Below are positions 41,326 to 48,974 of a stretch of DNA of 52,493 nucleotides, in pieces. The notes below the pieces were generated by a model. The model ran no database searches and had not been told where the DNA came from. It saw nothing but the letters and a program-made list of their open reading frames with translations. This DNA is from Streptomyces sp. AcH 505. GTDB taxonomy: Bacteria > Actinomycetota > Actinomycetes > Streptomycetales > Streptomycetaceae. Within the stretch, counting starts at the first letter, position 1; each line of letters starts with the position of its first letter. Location of the stretch: positions 285,824-338,316 of the forward strand of contig NZ_JTIY01000002.1 in NCBI RefSeq assembly GCF_000818175.1. The letters run 5' to 3'. Made by a program: the position numbers and the translations under genes.

Positions 41326-42210
41326 TCAGAGCCGGGGCTCCGCCGGGCCGCCGCCGTCCTCCTGCCCCTCCCCGGCGGGCGCGTGCCGCAGCCGGTACTC
41401 GATCTGCCGCTGGTAGTACAGCCGCCCCACCAGCGCGCCGCCGTACACCACGAACCCCACCCCGACGAGCCACGACTGGATCACCAGGACGGTGCCGAAA
41501 GGACCGTACGTGACGGCGCTCGACGCGATCAGCGGCGAGAAGACGATCGCGGAGAAGGCCCGCAGACCGAGCAGCCCCACCGCGGTGGCGACCGCGCCGG
41601 GGAACAGCGCCTGCCAGCGGACCCGCCCCGCCAGCAGCAGCCGCTGCGACCACCAGAAGAACAGGAACGTGCCGATCACATCGCCGATCGTGCCGAAGAC
41701 CAGCTCCAGCGTGGACCGCGAGGTCACCGGGGTGTTGACGAAGATGACCAGGAACACCACCAGCACGGCCAGCCAGACCACATGGCGCCACATCGTGTGC
41801 CAGCGCGCGGTCGACAGCTCCCACACCCGCTCGTAGCCGGTCTGCACCGCCGACCCGAAGGTCAGCCCGAAGACCGCGAGCGCGGCGAGCCCGAACGCCG
41901 TCGTACGCTGCAACGCCTGGCCGGGTCTGCCGAACAGCTCCTGGATCTCCTGCTGGGAGTCGGCCGAGACCCCGAGCCCCTGCCCCAGCCACTTGGCGAA
42001 CCCCTCACCGCTCGCCGGGTCGGCGGCGGCGACCAGGATCAGCAGCGGGACGAGGGTCAGGAAGCCGAGCGCGGCGAACCCCATGGCCCGGTGCATCAGC
42101 TCCGTCTCGCGGCCGAGCCGCCAGACCAGCTCCGTGTACGCGACCGCCTCGCCCCACAGACGGCGGATCCGGCCGGGACGGTTCGTCTCGCTGGGCTGCT
42201 TCCGGGTCAT
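41326..42210 (-). CDS. YihY/BrkB-family membrane protein
   Basis: A 294-aa protein with six helices. ATG 42210 (MTRKQPSETNRPG) is the only Met before the conserved part; the nearest purine-rich site, GAGGGG, is 13 nt away, longer than usual. Family landmarks are ELMHRAMGFAALGFLTLVPLLIL in helix 1, FGSAVQTGYERVWELSTARWHTMWRHVVWLAVLV in the middle and a C-terminal helix RLYYQRQIEYR. Function of the family is unsettled (formerly called ribonuclease BN in error). No operon partner; divergent from the CorA gene. Confidence 0.88.
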   Translation of the reverse strand: MTRKQPSETNRPGRIRRLWGEAVAYTELVWRLGRETELMHRAMGFAALGFLTLVPLLILVAAADPASGEGFAKWLGQGLGVSADSQQEIQELFGRPGQALQRTTAFGLAALAVFGLTFGSAVQTGYERVWELSTARWHTMWRHVVWLAVLVVFLVIFVNTPVTSRSTLELVFGTIGDVIGTFLFFWWSQRLLLAGRVRWQALFPGAVATAVGLLGLRAFSAIVFSPLIASSAVTYGPFGTVLVIQSWLVGVGFVVYGGALVGRLYYQRQIEYRLRHAPAGEGQEDGGGPAEPRL

Positions 42211-42348
42211 GTGTTGTCGACTACCCCTCAAGGACACGGCACGGGTTGCCCCAAGATACGCCTGCCGGTGCGGGGCGTTCCGCCTCGCCACGGGCCCTTC
42301 GTCCCGCCGTGCCACACTGGCGGCCGATCAGCCGAAGGAGGCATGAGC

Positions 42349-43437
42349 GTGTCGATGATCCGCAACCTGCGCCGCACGATGGGCAGGGCCTACCGGCGCA
42401 CCGTGGACCTGAGCCATCCGGCCAGATCACCGCTGGGCAGCGCGGTGGTGCACTGTGTGGTCTACCAGGACGGCGTACGGCAGTCCGGTGACTGCCCGGC
42501 TGACGAGGCGCTGCGCAAGGTCCGCAGGTCGGGCGGCGGTTTTGTGTGGATCGGGCTGCACGAGCCGACCTGGGAGGAGTTCTCCGGGGTGGCCGAGCTG
42601 TTCGACCTGCACCGGCTCGCCGTCGAGGAAGCCGTCACCCCGCACCAGCGGCCGAAGGCGCAGCGGTACGACGAGACACTGTTCGCCGTCTTCAAGACGG
42701 TCAGCTATGTCGAGCACGAGCAACTGACCGCGACCAGCGAGGTGGTGGACACCGGTGAGCTGATGGTGTTCACCGGGCCGCAGTTCGTGGTCACCGTCCG
42801 GCACGGCAGGCACGGGTCGCTCGGTCCGCTGCGCGAGGCCCTTGAGGCCGACCCCGAACAGCTCGCCAAGGGCCCGGCCGCCGTGCTGCACGCCATAGCG
42901 GACCACATGGTGGACGACTATCTCGCCGTCGCCGAGGCGATCCAGGACGACATCGACGAGGTCGAGACGGAGGTCTTCTCCGGGCAGGTCGCGCGCGCCG
43001 ACGCCGGCCGGATATACCAGCTCAAGCGGGAGCTGCTGGAGCTGAAGCGGGCGGTGGCGCCGCTGGACCGGCCGCTGCAGAAGCTGGCCACCCAGCCTGA
43101 CGGGCTGATAGGCCCCGAGATCCAGAAGTACTTCAGGGACGTCGTCGACCATCTGGCCAGGGTCACCGAGCAGATAGCCGCCTTCGACAACCTGCTGGAC
43201 TCGATCCTCCAGGCGTATCTGGCGCAGGTGACCGTCGCGCAGAACGAGGACATGCGCAAGATCACCGCATGGGCCGCCGTCATCGCCGTCCCCACCATGG
43301 TGTGCGGCGTCTACGGCATGAACTTCGAGCACATGCCGGAGCTGCGCTGGCAGTACGGCTACCCCCTGGTCATGGGGGTGATCGTCGTCGCCTGTTTCGG
43401 CATCCACCGCACCTTCCGCCGAAACGGCTGGCTCTAG
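42349..43437 (+). CDS. CorA-family magnesium/divalent-cation channel
   Basis: A 362-aa protein. GTG 42349 is preferred since GGAGG ends 7 nt before it; ATG 42343 would be only one base from the site. The large cytosolic domain has FVWIGLHEPTWEEFSGVAELFDLHRLAVEEAV and a long stalk helix (YQLKRELLELKRAVAPLDRPL). The C-terminus has two helices with the CGVYGMNFEHMPEL motif, where GMN forms the selectivity filter. Pentamer in the membrane; transports Mg2+ or Co2+. Convergent with the GAF-ANTAR genes after 15 nt. Confidence 0.94.
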   Translation: MSMIRNLRRTMGRAYRRTVDLSHPARSPLGSAVVHCVVYQDGVRQSGDCPADEALRKVRRSGGGFVWIGLHEPTWEEFSGVAELFDLHRLAVEEAVTPHQRPKAQRYDETLFAVFKTVSYVEHEQLTATSEVVDTGELMVFTGPQFVVTVRHGRHGSLGPLREALEADPEQLAKGPAAVLHAIADHMVDDYLAVAEAIQDDIDEVETEVFSGQVARADAGRIYQLKRELLELKRAVAPLDRPLQKLATQPDGLIGPEIQKYFRDVVDHLARVTEQIAAFDNLLDSILQAYLAQVTVAQNEDMRKITAWAAVIAVPTMVCGVYGMNFEHMPELRWQYGYPLVMGVIVVACFGIHRTFRRNGWL

Positions 43438-43452
43438 CGTCCCCCGTCCGGC

Positions 43453-44202
43453 TCAGGCATTGCCTCCGCCGTGCGGGATCGCGTCGGTGTCGAGCGTCTG
43501 GTCGATGACCCGGCGGGCGCAGTCCGACAGCCGCAGCTGATGTGAGCGCGCGTACGAACGCAGCGCGGCGAACGCGGCGTCCACGTCGGTCTGCCAGCGC
43601 TCGGCCAGGATGCCCTTGGCCTGTTCGATGATGATGCGGCTGGTGAGCGCGCGTTGCAGCTGGGCCTTCTCGATGTGCTGCTGGTCCAGGGCGCGTTGCT
43701 GGAGCAGCGCGATGGTCGCCACATCGGCCAGCGCCTGCGCCAGCGACGCGTCCTGCGGGCTCAGCGGCTGCGTGTCGGTGTGGAAGAGGTTCAGCGCGCC
43801 GACGGCCCTGTCCCGCAGCCGCAGCGGGAAGGTGTGACTCGTGGCGAACCCGCTCTCCCGCGCGTGCGCGGCGAACTGCGGCCAGGCTGCGGTCGCTTCG
43901 GCGTCCGCCAGGTCGATGTTGGTACGCGCGGTGCTGCTGCGGTAACACTCCACGCAGGGGCCCTGGTCGTGCTGCAGGGCGAAGAGTTCCAGCAGATGCG
44001 TGGTCTCGTCGGACGCGGCGATCGTCTGCAGGGTCTCCTTCTCGTCGGCGAGGAGAATTCCGGTGGCCGACACATCCAGCAGGGCGACGCAGTGCGCGCA
44101 GAGCTGCTCGAGGAAGTCGATCAGGTCGAAGTCGTCCGTCAGCGAATCCGCAACCTGCACGAACACCGCTGACACCTGCTGTTCGCGGGACATAGAGGTC
44201 AT
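43453..44202 (-). CDS. GAF-ANTAR regulator, second of a pair
   Basis: A 249-aa protein. ATG 44202 overlaps the upstream stop (ATGA); ATG 44193 has a better-spaced GAGGGG and may be used. GAF domain residues 30-165 (LCAHCVALLDVSATGILLADEKETLQTIAAS, HDQGPCVECYRSS, FPLRLRDRAVGALNLF). ANTAR domain residues 180-240 (LQRALTSRIIIEQAKGILAERWQTDVDAAFAALRSYARSHQLRLSDCARRVID), a three-helix RNA-binding antiterminator. The Cys-rich GAF (CAHC, CVEC) might bind metal or react with oxidants. It is expected to act on nascent RNA; targets unknown. Confidence 0.92.
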   Translation of the reverse strand: MTSMSREQQVSAVFVQVADSLTDDFDLIDFLEQLCAHCVALLDVSATGILLADEKETLQTIAASDETTHLLELFALQHDQGPCVECYRSSTARTNIDLADAEATAAWPQFAAHARESGFATSHTFPLRLRDRAVGALNLFHTDTQPLSPQDASLAQALADVATIALLQQRALDQQHIEKAQLQRALTSRIIIEQAKGILAERWQTDVDAAFAALRSYARSHQLRLSDCARRVIDQTLDTDAIPHGGGNA

Positions 44203-44921
44203 CCCCTCATTTCGTCGGTCGGATCGGTCGGGCCGGGGTCGCCCGCAGTGGGCGGCAGACGCAGCCGCCGCGCCACGATGTCGCGTGCGATGTCGGTGAT
44301 CGGCAGGCCCTGGCTGAAGGAGTAGGCGCGCAGTCGCAGCAGGGCGGGGCCGAGCGCGAGACCGAGCTGGACGCTGATCATCCCGGTGGCCTGGTGCACG
44401 ACGGCCCGGTGGAGCTCGGTGGGCCGCGCGTCGCCCCAGGACTCCAGCTGCACGCCTTCGCCGCCCAGGAACTGGAGGGTGAGTGCCTCGGCGAGGGCCA
44501 GCGCGTCGTCCATCTGCTGGCCGCTCATCGGTCCTGGCTCGGCCCGCAGCAACGTCAGGACGCCCACGAAGATGCCGCCGAGATGCAGCGGGAAGCAGAA
44601 CACCGCGGCCACCGGCAGATCCCCGAGCGCCGGCAGCAGCGCGGGCCATCTGCCCGACGGGACAGTGGCGATGTCGTCGACCATGCGCAGCGCGTGATCG
44701 CGCAGCGCGTCGGGGCCGGGGCCTTCCCCCAGGGTGAACTGAAGATCCTCGAAGAGTGCCGCCGTCTTGCCCGAGGACCACAGCTGCTCGGTGATCTGAC
44801 CGTCCACGACCAGCGACACCGCGAGACCGTCGACCCCGAGCACCTCGGCGCAGCCGGCCAGCCTCGGCTGGGCCTGAATGTGCACGAGCCGGAGGACCTC
44901 GGTCATGGCGTCACTGATCAT
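44199..44921 (-). CDS. GAF-ANTAR-like regulator, first of a pair
   Basis: A 240-aa protein. GAF residues 10-155 (AEVLGVDGLAVSLVVDGQITEQLWSSG, FTLGEGPGPDALRD, VAAVFCFPLHLGGIFVGVLTLLRAEPG). The C-terminal ANTAR-like helices are LHRAVVHQATGMISVQLGLALGPALLRLRAYSFSQGLPITDIARDIV, with AVVHQATGMISVQL matching the family's 'viEqAkGiLm.r' consensus with changes. It is coupled to the second regulator by a 4-nt overlap. GGGGTGG lies upstream of ATG 44921. The pair may form heterodimers (inference). Confidence 0.9.
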   Translation of the reverse strand: MISDAMTEVLRLVHIQAQPRLAGCAEVLGVDGLAVSLVVDGQITEQLWSSGKTAALFEDLQFTLGEGPGPDALRDHALRMVDDIATVPSGRWPALLPALGDLPVAAVFCFPLHLGGIFVGVLTLLRAEPGPMSGQQMDDALALAEALTLQFLGGEGVQLESWGDARPTELHRAVVHQATGMISVQLGLALGPALLRLRAYSFSQGLPITDIARDIVARRLRLPPTAGDPGPTDPTDEMRG

Positions 44922-44996
44922 TGGCGGCCACCCCTTCTCCGTACTCCACGTGGGGGGACGGCAGCCTCAAGTGGCTCATCTCAGCATAGACCGCGA

Positions 44997-45167
44997 TCAG
45001 CGGGTGACACGCCTCCCGCGGCGGGCGCCCCAGCGGGCACCGAGCAGGACCAGATCAAGAACGAACACGATCACACCGATCGCGAGCAGATAAGAAAGGC
45101 CCGACCCCGCCACACCGATGATTCCGAGCGCGACGGCGATCAGGAGAAGGAGCAGGAAAAGGGCCAT
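44997..45167 (-). CDS. Small hydrophobic membrane protein, 56 aa
   Basis: ATG 45167 has AGGAGG 5-6 nt upstream. It reads MALFLLLLLIAVALGIIGVA, then a second hydrophobic stretch (SYLLAIGVIVFVLDLVLLGA) and a basic tail RWGARRGRRVTR, ending TGA at 44997. Two short membrane helices with a positive-inside end are predicted. It lies 9 nt after the PRC-barrel gene and is likely cotranscribed. Similar 'hydrophobic proteins' are common in Streptomyces; function unknown. Confidence 0.85.
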   Translation of the reverse strand: MALFLLLLLIAVALGIIGVAGSGLSYLLAIGVIVFVLDLVLLGARWGARRGRRVTR

Positions 45168-45176
45168 CCCGCCCTC

Positions 45177-45539
45177 CTAACGGCGCGCGAGCCGGCGCTC
45201 GCCGGTCGCACCCGTCTTGTAGGGAAGTCCGTAGTGCGCGAAGATCTGCGGCTCGTCCTCGGCGGGCAGTTCCCCGTCCGTGTCGATCGAGGGCGCCTCC
45301 TTGACCAACTGCTTGTCCCAGCCGACCTTCAGATAGCCCGGACCGACGGTCGCGTCGGTGAGCGGTACGAAGATCAGCCGCTTCTTGGTCGGAATCCCGA
45401 CGGTGACCGTGGCGAACGCCGGTGCGTCCGTCGCCGTGTCGACGTACACGGCCTCCAGCGAGCCGATCTTCTTCTTGTCGGTGTCGACCACATCGTGGCC
45501 ACGCCATTCCCGGATGTCCTCAGCCTCGAACACGAGCAA
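45177..45539 (-). CDS. PRC-barrel domain protein
   Basis: A 120-aa cytosolic protein. It starts at TTG 45539 (AGAGG just upstream), or GTG 45533. The PRC-barrel region is DIREWRGHDVVDTDKKKIGSLEAVYVDTATDAPAFATVTVGIPTKKRLIFVPLTDATV, as in RimM and photosynthetic reaction-centre H subunits. An acidic tail region follows (DTDGELPAEDEPQIFAHYGLPY). These small stand-alone forms are often stress-linked in Actinobacteria. Operon with the 56-aa membrane protein suggests a peripheral membrane role; function unknown. Confidence 0.88.
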   Translation of the reverse strand: MLVFEAEDIREWRGHDVVDTDKKKIGSLEAVYVDTATDAPAFATVTVGIPTKKRLIFVPLTDATVGPGYLKVGWDKQLVKEAPSIDTDGELPAEDEPQIFAHYGLPYKTGATGERRLARR

Positions 45540-45892
45540 TTCGCCTCTTTATCCGCTGGTGGTGCAGGTGTCGTCAGTGTGACTGTTACCCCCGCAGGCG
45601 GCGATGGCACCTGGCCGGGGCGGCGAACTGTTACCGCTCGGTCGGCCGAGCAAGGCCGCTTCCGGGCGCCGGCGGTTACACTGACAGAGCAAGACGCCCA
45701 AGACCCTGGCTCCCAGCTGCCCTGGACCCGGCAGCCAGCGACCTTGCGATTCTCTTTATGCGCACGACTTCTTATGCGCATCCTACGCGGCGTCTGTTTG
45801 CCTCAAACAATGTGTGCTGAACAAGCCACCCTGCCGAGCATTCACCGCACCGGCTACCAGCGGTCGTGAACCGACCCGAAAGGCGTGGCTCA
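45540..45892. other. Divergent intergenic region (353 nt)
   Basis: No gene is supported. It contains an imperfect 11-bp inverted repeat (GTCAGTGTGAC at 45573-45583 with GTTACACTGAC at 45675-45685) around the PRC-barrel upstream region. Closer to the desaturase start are two TTATGCGCA repeats. Confidence 0.6.
45756..45780. repeat. Direct repeat TTATGCGCA x2 before the desaturase gene
   Basis: TTATGCGCA occurs at 45756-45764 and 45772-45780, 16 nt apart start to start; the second continues as the palindrome ATGCGCAT. It lies 112 nt before the desaturase start and could be a regulator site controlling it. Confidence 0.5.
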
Positions 45893-46963
45893 ATGTCCCT
45901 GCCCACCACCGGCGATTCCGAATCGGCGGTTCTGGATCCACCACGCGAGTCGGGCAGCGATTTCGCGCGCCTGACCCAGCTCATCAACGCGGCCGGACTG
46001 ATGCGCCGCCGCCCCTGGTACTACGTCCTGCGGATCTCCCTCGTCGTGGCACTGTACGCCGTCGGCTGGATCGCCTTCGCCATGATCGGGAACAGCTGGT
46101 GGACGCTGGCCGTCGCCGCGTTCCTCGCCGTGGTCTTCGGTCAGGTCGCCCTCGTCGCGCACGATGTGGCGCACCGCCAGGTCTTCCGGCTGCGCCGGGC
46201 GAGCGTCCGCACCGGCAGGCTCGCGGGGAACCTCGGTATCGGCATGGGCTACGGCTGGTGGCAGGACAAGCACTCCAGGCACCACGCCAACCCGAACCAC
46301 GAGGACCTCGACCCCGACGTCAACCCGGACATCCTGGTGTGGTCCCAGTCCCAGGCCAGGGAAGCCAGGGGAGTGGCGCGGCTGATCGGCGGCTCGCAGG
46401 CGTATCTCTTCTTCCCGCTGCTGGCACTTGAGGGCTTCAACCTGCATGTCGCGGGCGTACGGTCGCTCGCCAACCGGTCGTTGAAGCAGCGCAGGCAGGA
46501 AGGGGCCCTGCTGATCGGGCACTTCGCCGTCTATCTGGCGGCCCTGCTGGTCGTGCTGCCGCCCGGCAAGGCGCTCGCCTTCCTCGCCGTCCACCAGTGT
46601 CTGTTCGGGATCTACCTGGGCTCGATCTTCGCCCCCAACCACAAGGGCATGCCGGTGCTGACCGGCGCGGACCGCCCCGACTTCCTGCGCCGTCAGGTGC
46701 TCACCTCGCGCAACGTGCGCGGCGGTTGGTTCACCGACATCGCGCTGGGCGGCCTCAACTACCAGATCGAGCACCACCTGTTCCCGAACATGCCGACCCC
46801 GCAGCTGCGCAAGGCGCAGCCCATCGTCAGGCGGTACTGCGAAGAGCTCGAAGTCGGCTACCTGGAGACTGGCCTGATCGGCTCGTACCGCCAGGCGCTG
46901 CGCAGTCTGCACGACGCGGGAGCGCCCCTGCGGGCGATGCGGAAAGCACTCGTGACCCCGTAA
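45893..46963 (+). CDS. Membrane fatty-acid (acyl-lipid) desaturase
   Basis: A 356-aa di-iron membrane enzyme. ATG 45893 has AAAGG 9 nt upstream; GTG 45866 lacks a site. The three histidine boxes are HDVAH (90-94), HSRHH (127-131) and QIEHH (291-295). The Gln in the last box is typical of front-end (delta-6-like) desaturases, though no cytochrome b5 domain is fused. Four to six helices (VLRISLVVALYAVGWIAFAMIG, LFFPLLALEGF, EGALLIGHFAVYLAALLVVL). It inserts a double bond in membrane acyl chains, so may adjust fluidity in the cold. Electron donor not encoded here. Confidence 0.92.
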   Translation: MSLPTTGDSESAVLDPPRESGSDFARLTQLINAAGLMRRRPWYYVLRISLVVALYAVGWIAFAMIGNSWWTLAVAAFLAVVFGQVALVAHDVAHRQVFRLRRASVRTGRLAGNLGIGMGYGWWQDKHSRHHANPNHEDLDPDVNPDILVWSQSQAREARGVARLIGGSQAYLFFPLLALEGFNLHVAGVRSLANRSLKQRRQEGALLIGHFAVYLAALLVVLPPGKALAFLAVHQCLFGIYLGSIFAPNHKGMPVLTGADRPDFLRRQVLTSRNVRGGWFTDIALGGLNYQIEHHLFPNMPTPQLRKAQPIVRRYCEELEVGYLETGLIGSYRQALRSLHDAGAPLRAMRKALVTP

Positions 46964-46983
46964 GTGACCCCGGCTCGACCACT

Positions 46984-47020
46984 GCCGCGTGTCCCGGCGC
47001 TTCGCGCTCCGGCACGCGGC
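46984..47020. terminator. Terminator hairpin between convergent genes
   Basis: GCCGCGTG (46984-46991) pairs with CACGCGGC (47013-47020), continued by CCGG/CCGG after a small internal bulge. It lies between the desaturase (ends 46963) and the 172-aa protein gene (ends 47030). Confidence 0.6.
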
Positions 47021-47029
47021 GGTGTCGTG

Positions 47030-47548
47030 TCAGTGGTGCACCCTGCCCAGTTGCAGCGTGTCGCCGGCCTGCCGGAGGTCGCGTACCGTCGTGATCGCCG
47101 ACGAGGCCAGCGGACGTTCGCTGCGGTAGACGTCCGGTCTCGCCGCCGAGGTGATCAGCGACGGCAGGGCGCGGTCCATGCGCAGCGCGTCGACCGACTC
47201 GGCCAGCAGCTCGTACTCCGTGGTGTCGTCGCGCGTCGCGACCCTGATCAGCCGGCCGGCCGCCAGATGCTCGGCCACCATGTCCTGGTGCGACACGTCG
47301 TCCCGCCAGGCCCGCAGCGTGTCCGGCACGTTCGGCACGCTCTCGCCGACGGGGGTCAGCGCGGACGCGGGGAAGCGCCCGCTCTCGGGGCTGGGATCCA
47401 GCCGCTCCGCGATCCAGGTGGCGCGGTCCCGTAACCACCACAGGGCCAGGGGCAGGGTGGGGGCGCGGTAGGTGCCCAGCGGTACGCCGACGTACTGACC
47501 GCCGCAGATTCCGTACGCGGTGACATGGCACAGGAATTCGTCATGCAC
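47030..47548 (-). CDS. Hypothetical protein, 172 aa
   Basis: I do not recognise this protein. It starts MHDEFLCHVTAYGICGGQYVGVP, with two Cys near the N-terminus, followed by an amphipathic Trp-rich part (LALWWLRDRATWIAERLDP), a charged middle (AWRDDVSHQDMVAEHLAAGRLIRVATRDDTTEYELLAESVDALR) and a basic end. AGGAGAG lies 6-7 nt upstream of ATG 47548. No signal peptide or membrane helix. The middle could be a small winged-helix or nucleic-acid-binding fold, but nothing proves this. A plausible minus-strand promoter is GTGACA (47676-47671), 18 nt, CATAAT (47652-47647). Confidence 0.75.
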   Translation of the reverse strand: MHDEFLCHVTAYGICGGQYVGVPLGTYRAPTLPLALWWLRDRATWIAERLDPSPESGRFPASALTPVGESVPNVPDTLRAWRDDVSHQDMVAEHLAAGRLIRVATRDDTTEYELLAESVDALRMDRALPSLITSAARPDVYRSERPLASSAITTVRDLRQAGDTLQLGRVHH

Positions 47549-47758
47549 GGCCGCTCTCCTTGCGCCGTTCGGGTGGGGGGCCGGGCTGGCCGCGGGGCGA
47601 ATCCTGGGAGAGCAGAGTGATCGATTTCTGATCGCCCCAACTTACAATTATGGACCGGCCGATGACGGGCTGTCACGATGCGATTCCAGCCAGAAATCAA
47701 CTGACTTCTGTGCGTGACCATGACCGGATGAGCCGGTCGCACATACGCTGTACATTGC

Positions 47759-47788
47759 TTGACGGTTATATACCGCCCGGGGTATGTT
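47759..47788 (+). promoter_or_regulatory. Promoter of the ArsR gene, predicting a leaderless transcript
   Basis: -35 TTGACG (47759-47764), 18-nt spacer, -10 TATGTT (47783-47788). Only six bases separate the -10 box from ATG at 47795, so transcription should start at or next to the A of the start codon. Confidence 0.6.
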
Positions 47789-47791
47789 CGT

Positions 47792-47805
47792 GGTATGTCC
47801 ATACC
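47792..47805. promoter_or_regulatory. Palindrome at the ArsR start codon (candidate autoregulatory operator)
   Basis: GGTATG-TC-CATACC is a perfect 6+6 dyad with the start codon in its left arm. A related ATACC-N6-GGTAT lies in the promoter spacer (about 47770-47785). Confidence 0.5.
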
Positions 47806-48118
47806 GTTCGACGTCCTCGCGGATCCGAGCAGGCGGCGGATCCTCGATCTACTCCTGGAACGCCCCTATCTGGTCGGCGAGCTCACCGAGCGGCTGGGAC
47901 TGAGCCAGCCGGGCACGTCGAAGCATCTGCGGGTGCTGCGCGAGGCCGGACTCGTACGGGTCCGGCAGGACGCGCAGCGCCGCTGGTACGAGCTGCGGCC
48001 CGAGCCGCTCGCCGAACTCGACGACTGGCTCGCCCACTACCGGCATCTGTGGTCCGGCACTCTCGACGCACTCGAACGGCACCTCGACGCGATGGAGGAC
48101 GACTCCCATGACGACTAG
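47795..48118 (+). CDS. ArsR/SmtB-family HTH regulator
   Basis: A 107-aa winged-helix repressor. The start MSIPFDVLADPSRRRILDLLLERP is canonical. The HTH is LVGELTERLGLSQPGTSKHLRVLREAGLVRVRQDAQRRWYELRPEPL. It lacks the ELCVCDL metal-binding motif, so it belongs to the non-metal class that is often fused or linked to SRPBCC/AHSA1 proteins. No ribosome-binding site precedes the ATG, in line with the leaderless promoter. It overlaps the SRPBCC gene by 11 nt, a common ArsR-AHSA1 pair. It may repress itself by the dyad at 47792-47805. Confidence 0.93.
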   Translation: MSIPFDVLADPSRRRILDLLLERPYLVGELTERLGLSQPGTSKHLRVLREAGLVRVRQDAQRRWYELRPEPLAELDDWLAHYRHLWSGTLDALERHLDAMEDDSHDD

Positions 48119-48974
48119 TTCGCGCCCCGACTCCCTGACCACGACGGGCGACCGCACCGCGCTCCGCATGGAGCGCCGGCTCCCGCATCCGCCCGAGGCG
48201 GTGTGGGCGGCCCTCACCGACCCCGAACGGCTCGCGCGCTGGTTCCCCTTCGAGGTCACCGTCGACCTCGTACCCGGCGGCACGATCGGCTTCCACCTGC
48301 CCGGCGAGTCGGCGCCCGCCGCCAGCGGCACCGTCACCGACCTCGACGAACCGCGCCTCTTCGGCTTCACCTGGGGCACCGACCAGCTGAAATGGTCCGT
48401 CAGCCCGGACGGCGACGGCTCGCTGCTCACGCTCGTGCACACCTTCGGCGACCAGCCCGGCGCGGCGAGCTTCGCCTCCGGCTGGCACCTGTGTCTCGGC
48501 GCGCTCGGTCAGCTCCTCGACGGCGGGCCCGTCGAGGCCGGCCGCGACGACGGCGCGCTGCACGACGCGTACGTGGAACGGTTCGGGCTCGGCAGGGGCG
48601 TCGTCGAATCCGTACCCGGCGGCAGACGGCTGCGGCTCGAACGCCAGCTGGTGCGGCCCGCCGAGGTCGTCTGGGACACCCTGTGCGCCGGTGTCGAGCC
48701 GGTGCCGGGACTGCCGGTGCCCGAGGGGTTCACGGCGGAGAAGGTCGAGGCGGGTCATGTGACGGAGGTGCGGCCCCCCGGCTTCGTGACCTTCGCCGTC
48801 GAGCCCGACGGCGCGGTCAGCTGGGAGCTGGGCGAGGGCACGGGCCACGGCGCGCGACTCGTCCTGACCCAGAGCGGGCCCGAGGGCTTCGACGCGGAGA
48901 CGGCGCTGGCCGCCTGGCAGGAACGGATCGAGCGGCTGGCGGCGCAGCTGCTCACTCGGCCGTCTCTTCCTTGA
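48108..48974 (+). CDS. SRPBCC/AHSA1-domain protein
   Basis: A 288-aa cytosolic protein. GGAGG inside the end of the ArsR gene serves ATG 48108. Residues 15-145 are an AHSA1-like START-fold domain (MERRLPHPPEAVWAALTDPERLARWFPFEVTVDLVPGG, LFGFTWGTDQLKWSV, SGWHLCLGAL). Residues 165-285 look like a second, degenerate copy (GRRLRLERQLVRPAEVVWDTLCAG, FAVEPDGAVSWELGEGTGHGARLVL). Such proteins bind hydrophobic ligands or act as Hsp90 co-chaperone-like factors; function unproven. Its last 23 nt overlap the convergent MgtC-type gene. Confidence 0.9.
   Translation: MTTSSRPDSLTTTGDRTALRMERRLPHPPEAVWAALTDPERLARWFPFEVTVDLVPGGTIGFHLPGESAPAASGTVTDLDEPRLFGFTWGTDQLKWSVSPDGDGSLLTLVHTFGDQPGAASFASGWHLCLGALGQLLDGGPVEAGRDDGALHDAYVERFGLGRGVVESVPGGRRLRLERQLVRPAEVVWDTLCAGVEPVPGLPVPEGFTAEKVEAGHVTEVRPPGFVTFAVEPDGAVSWELGEGTGHGARLVLTQSGPEGFDAETALAAWQERIERLAAQLLTRPSLP

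Noticed and set aside
47030..47548. Assignment as an RNA-binding or winged-helix protein
   Set aside because: Only vague similarity in the charged middle part; no motif supports it.
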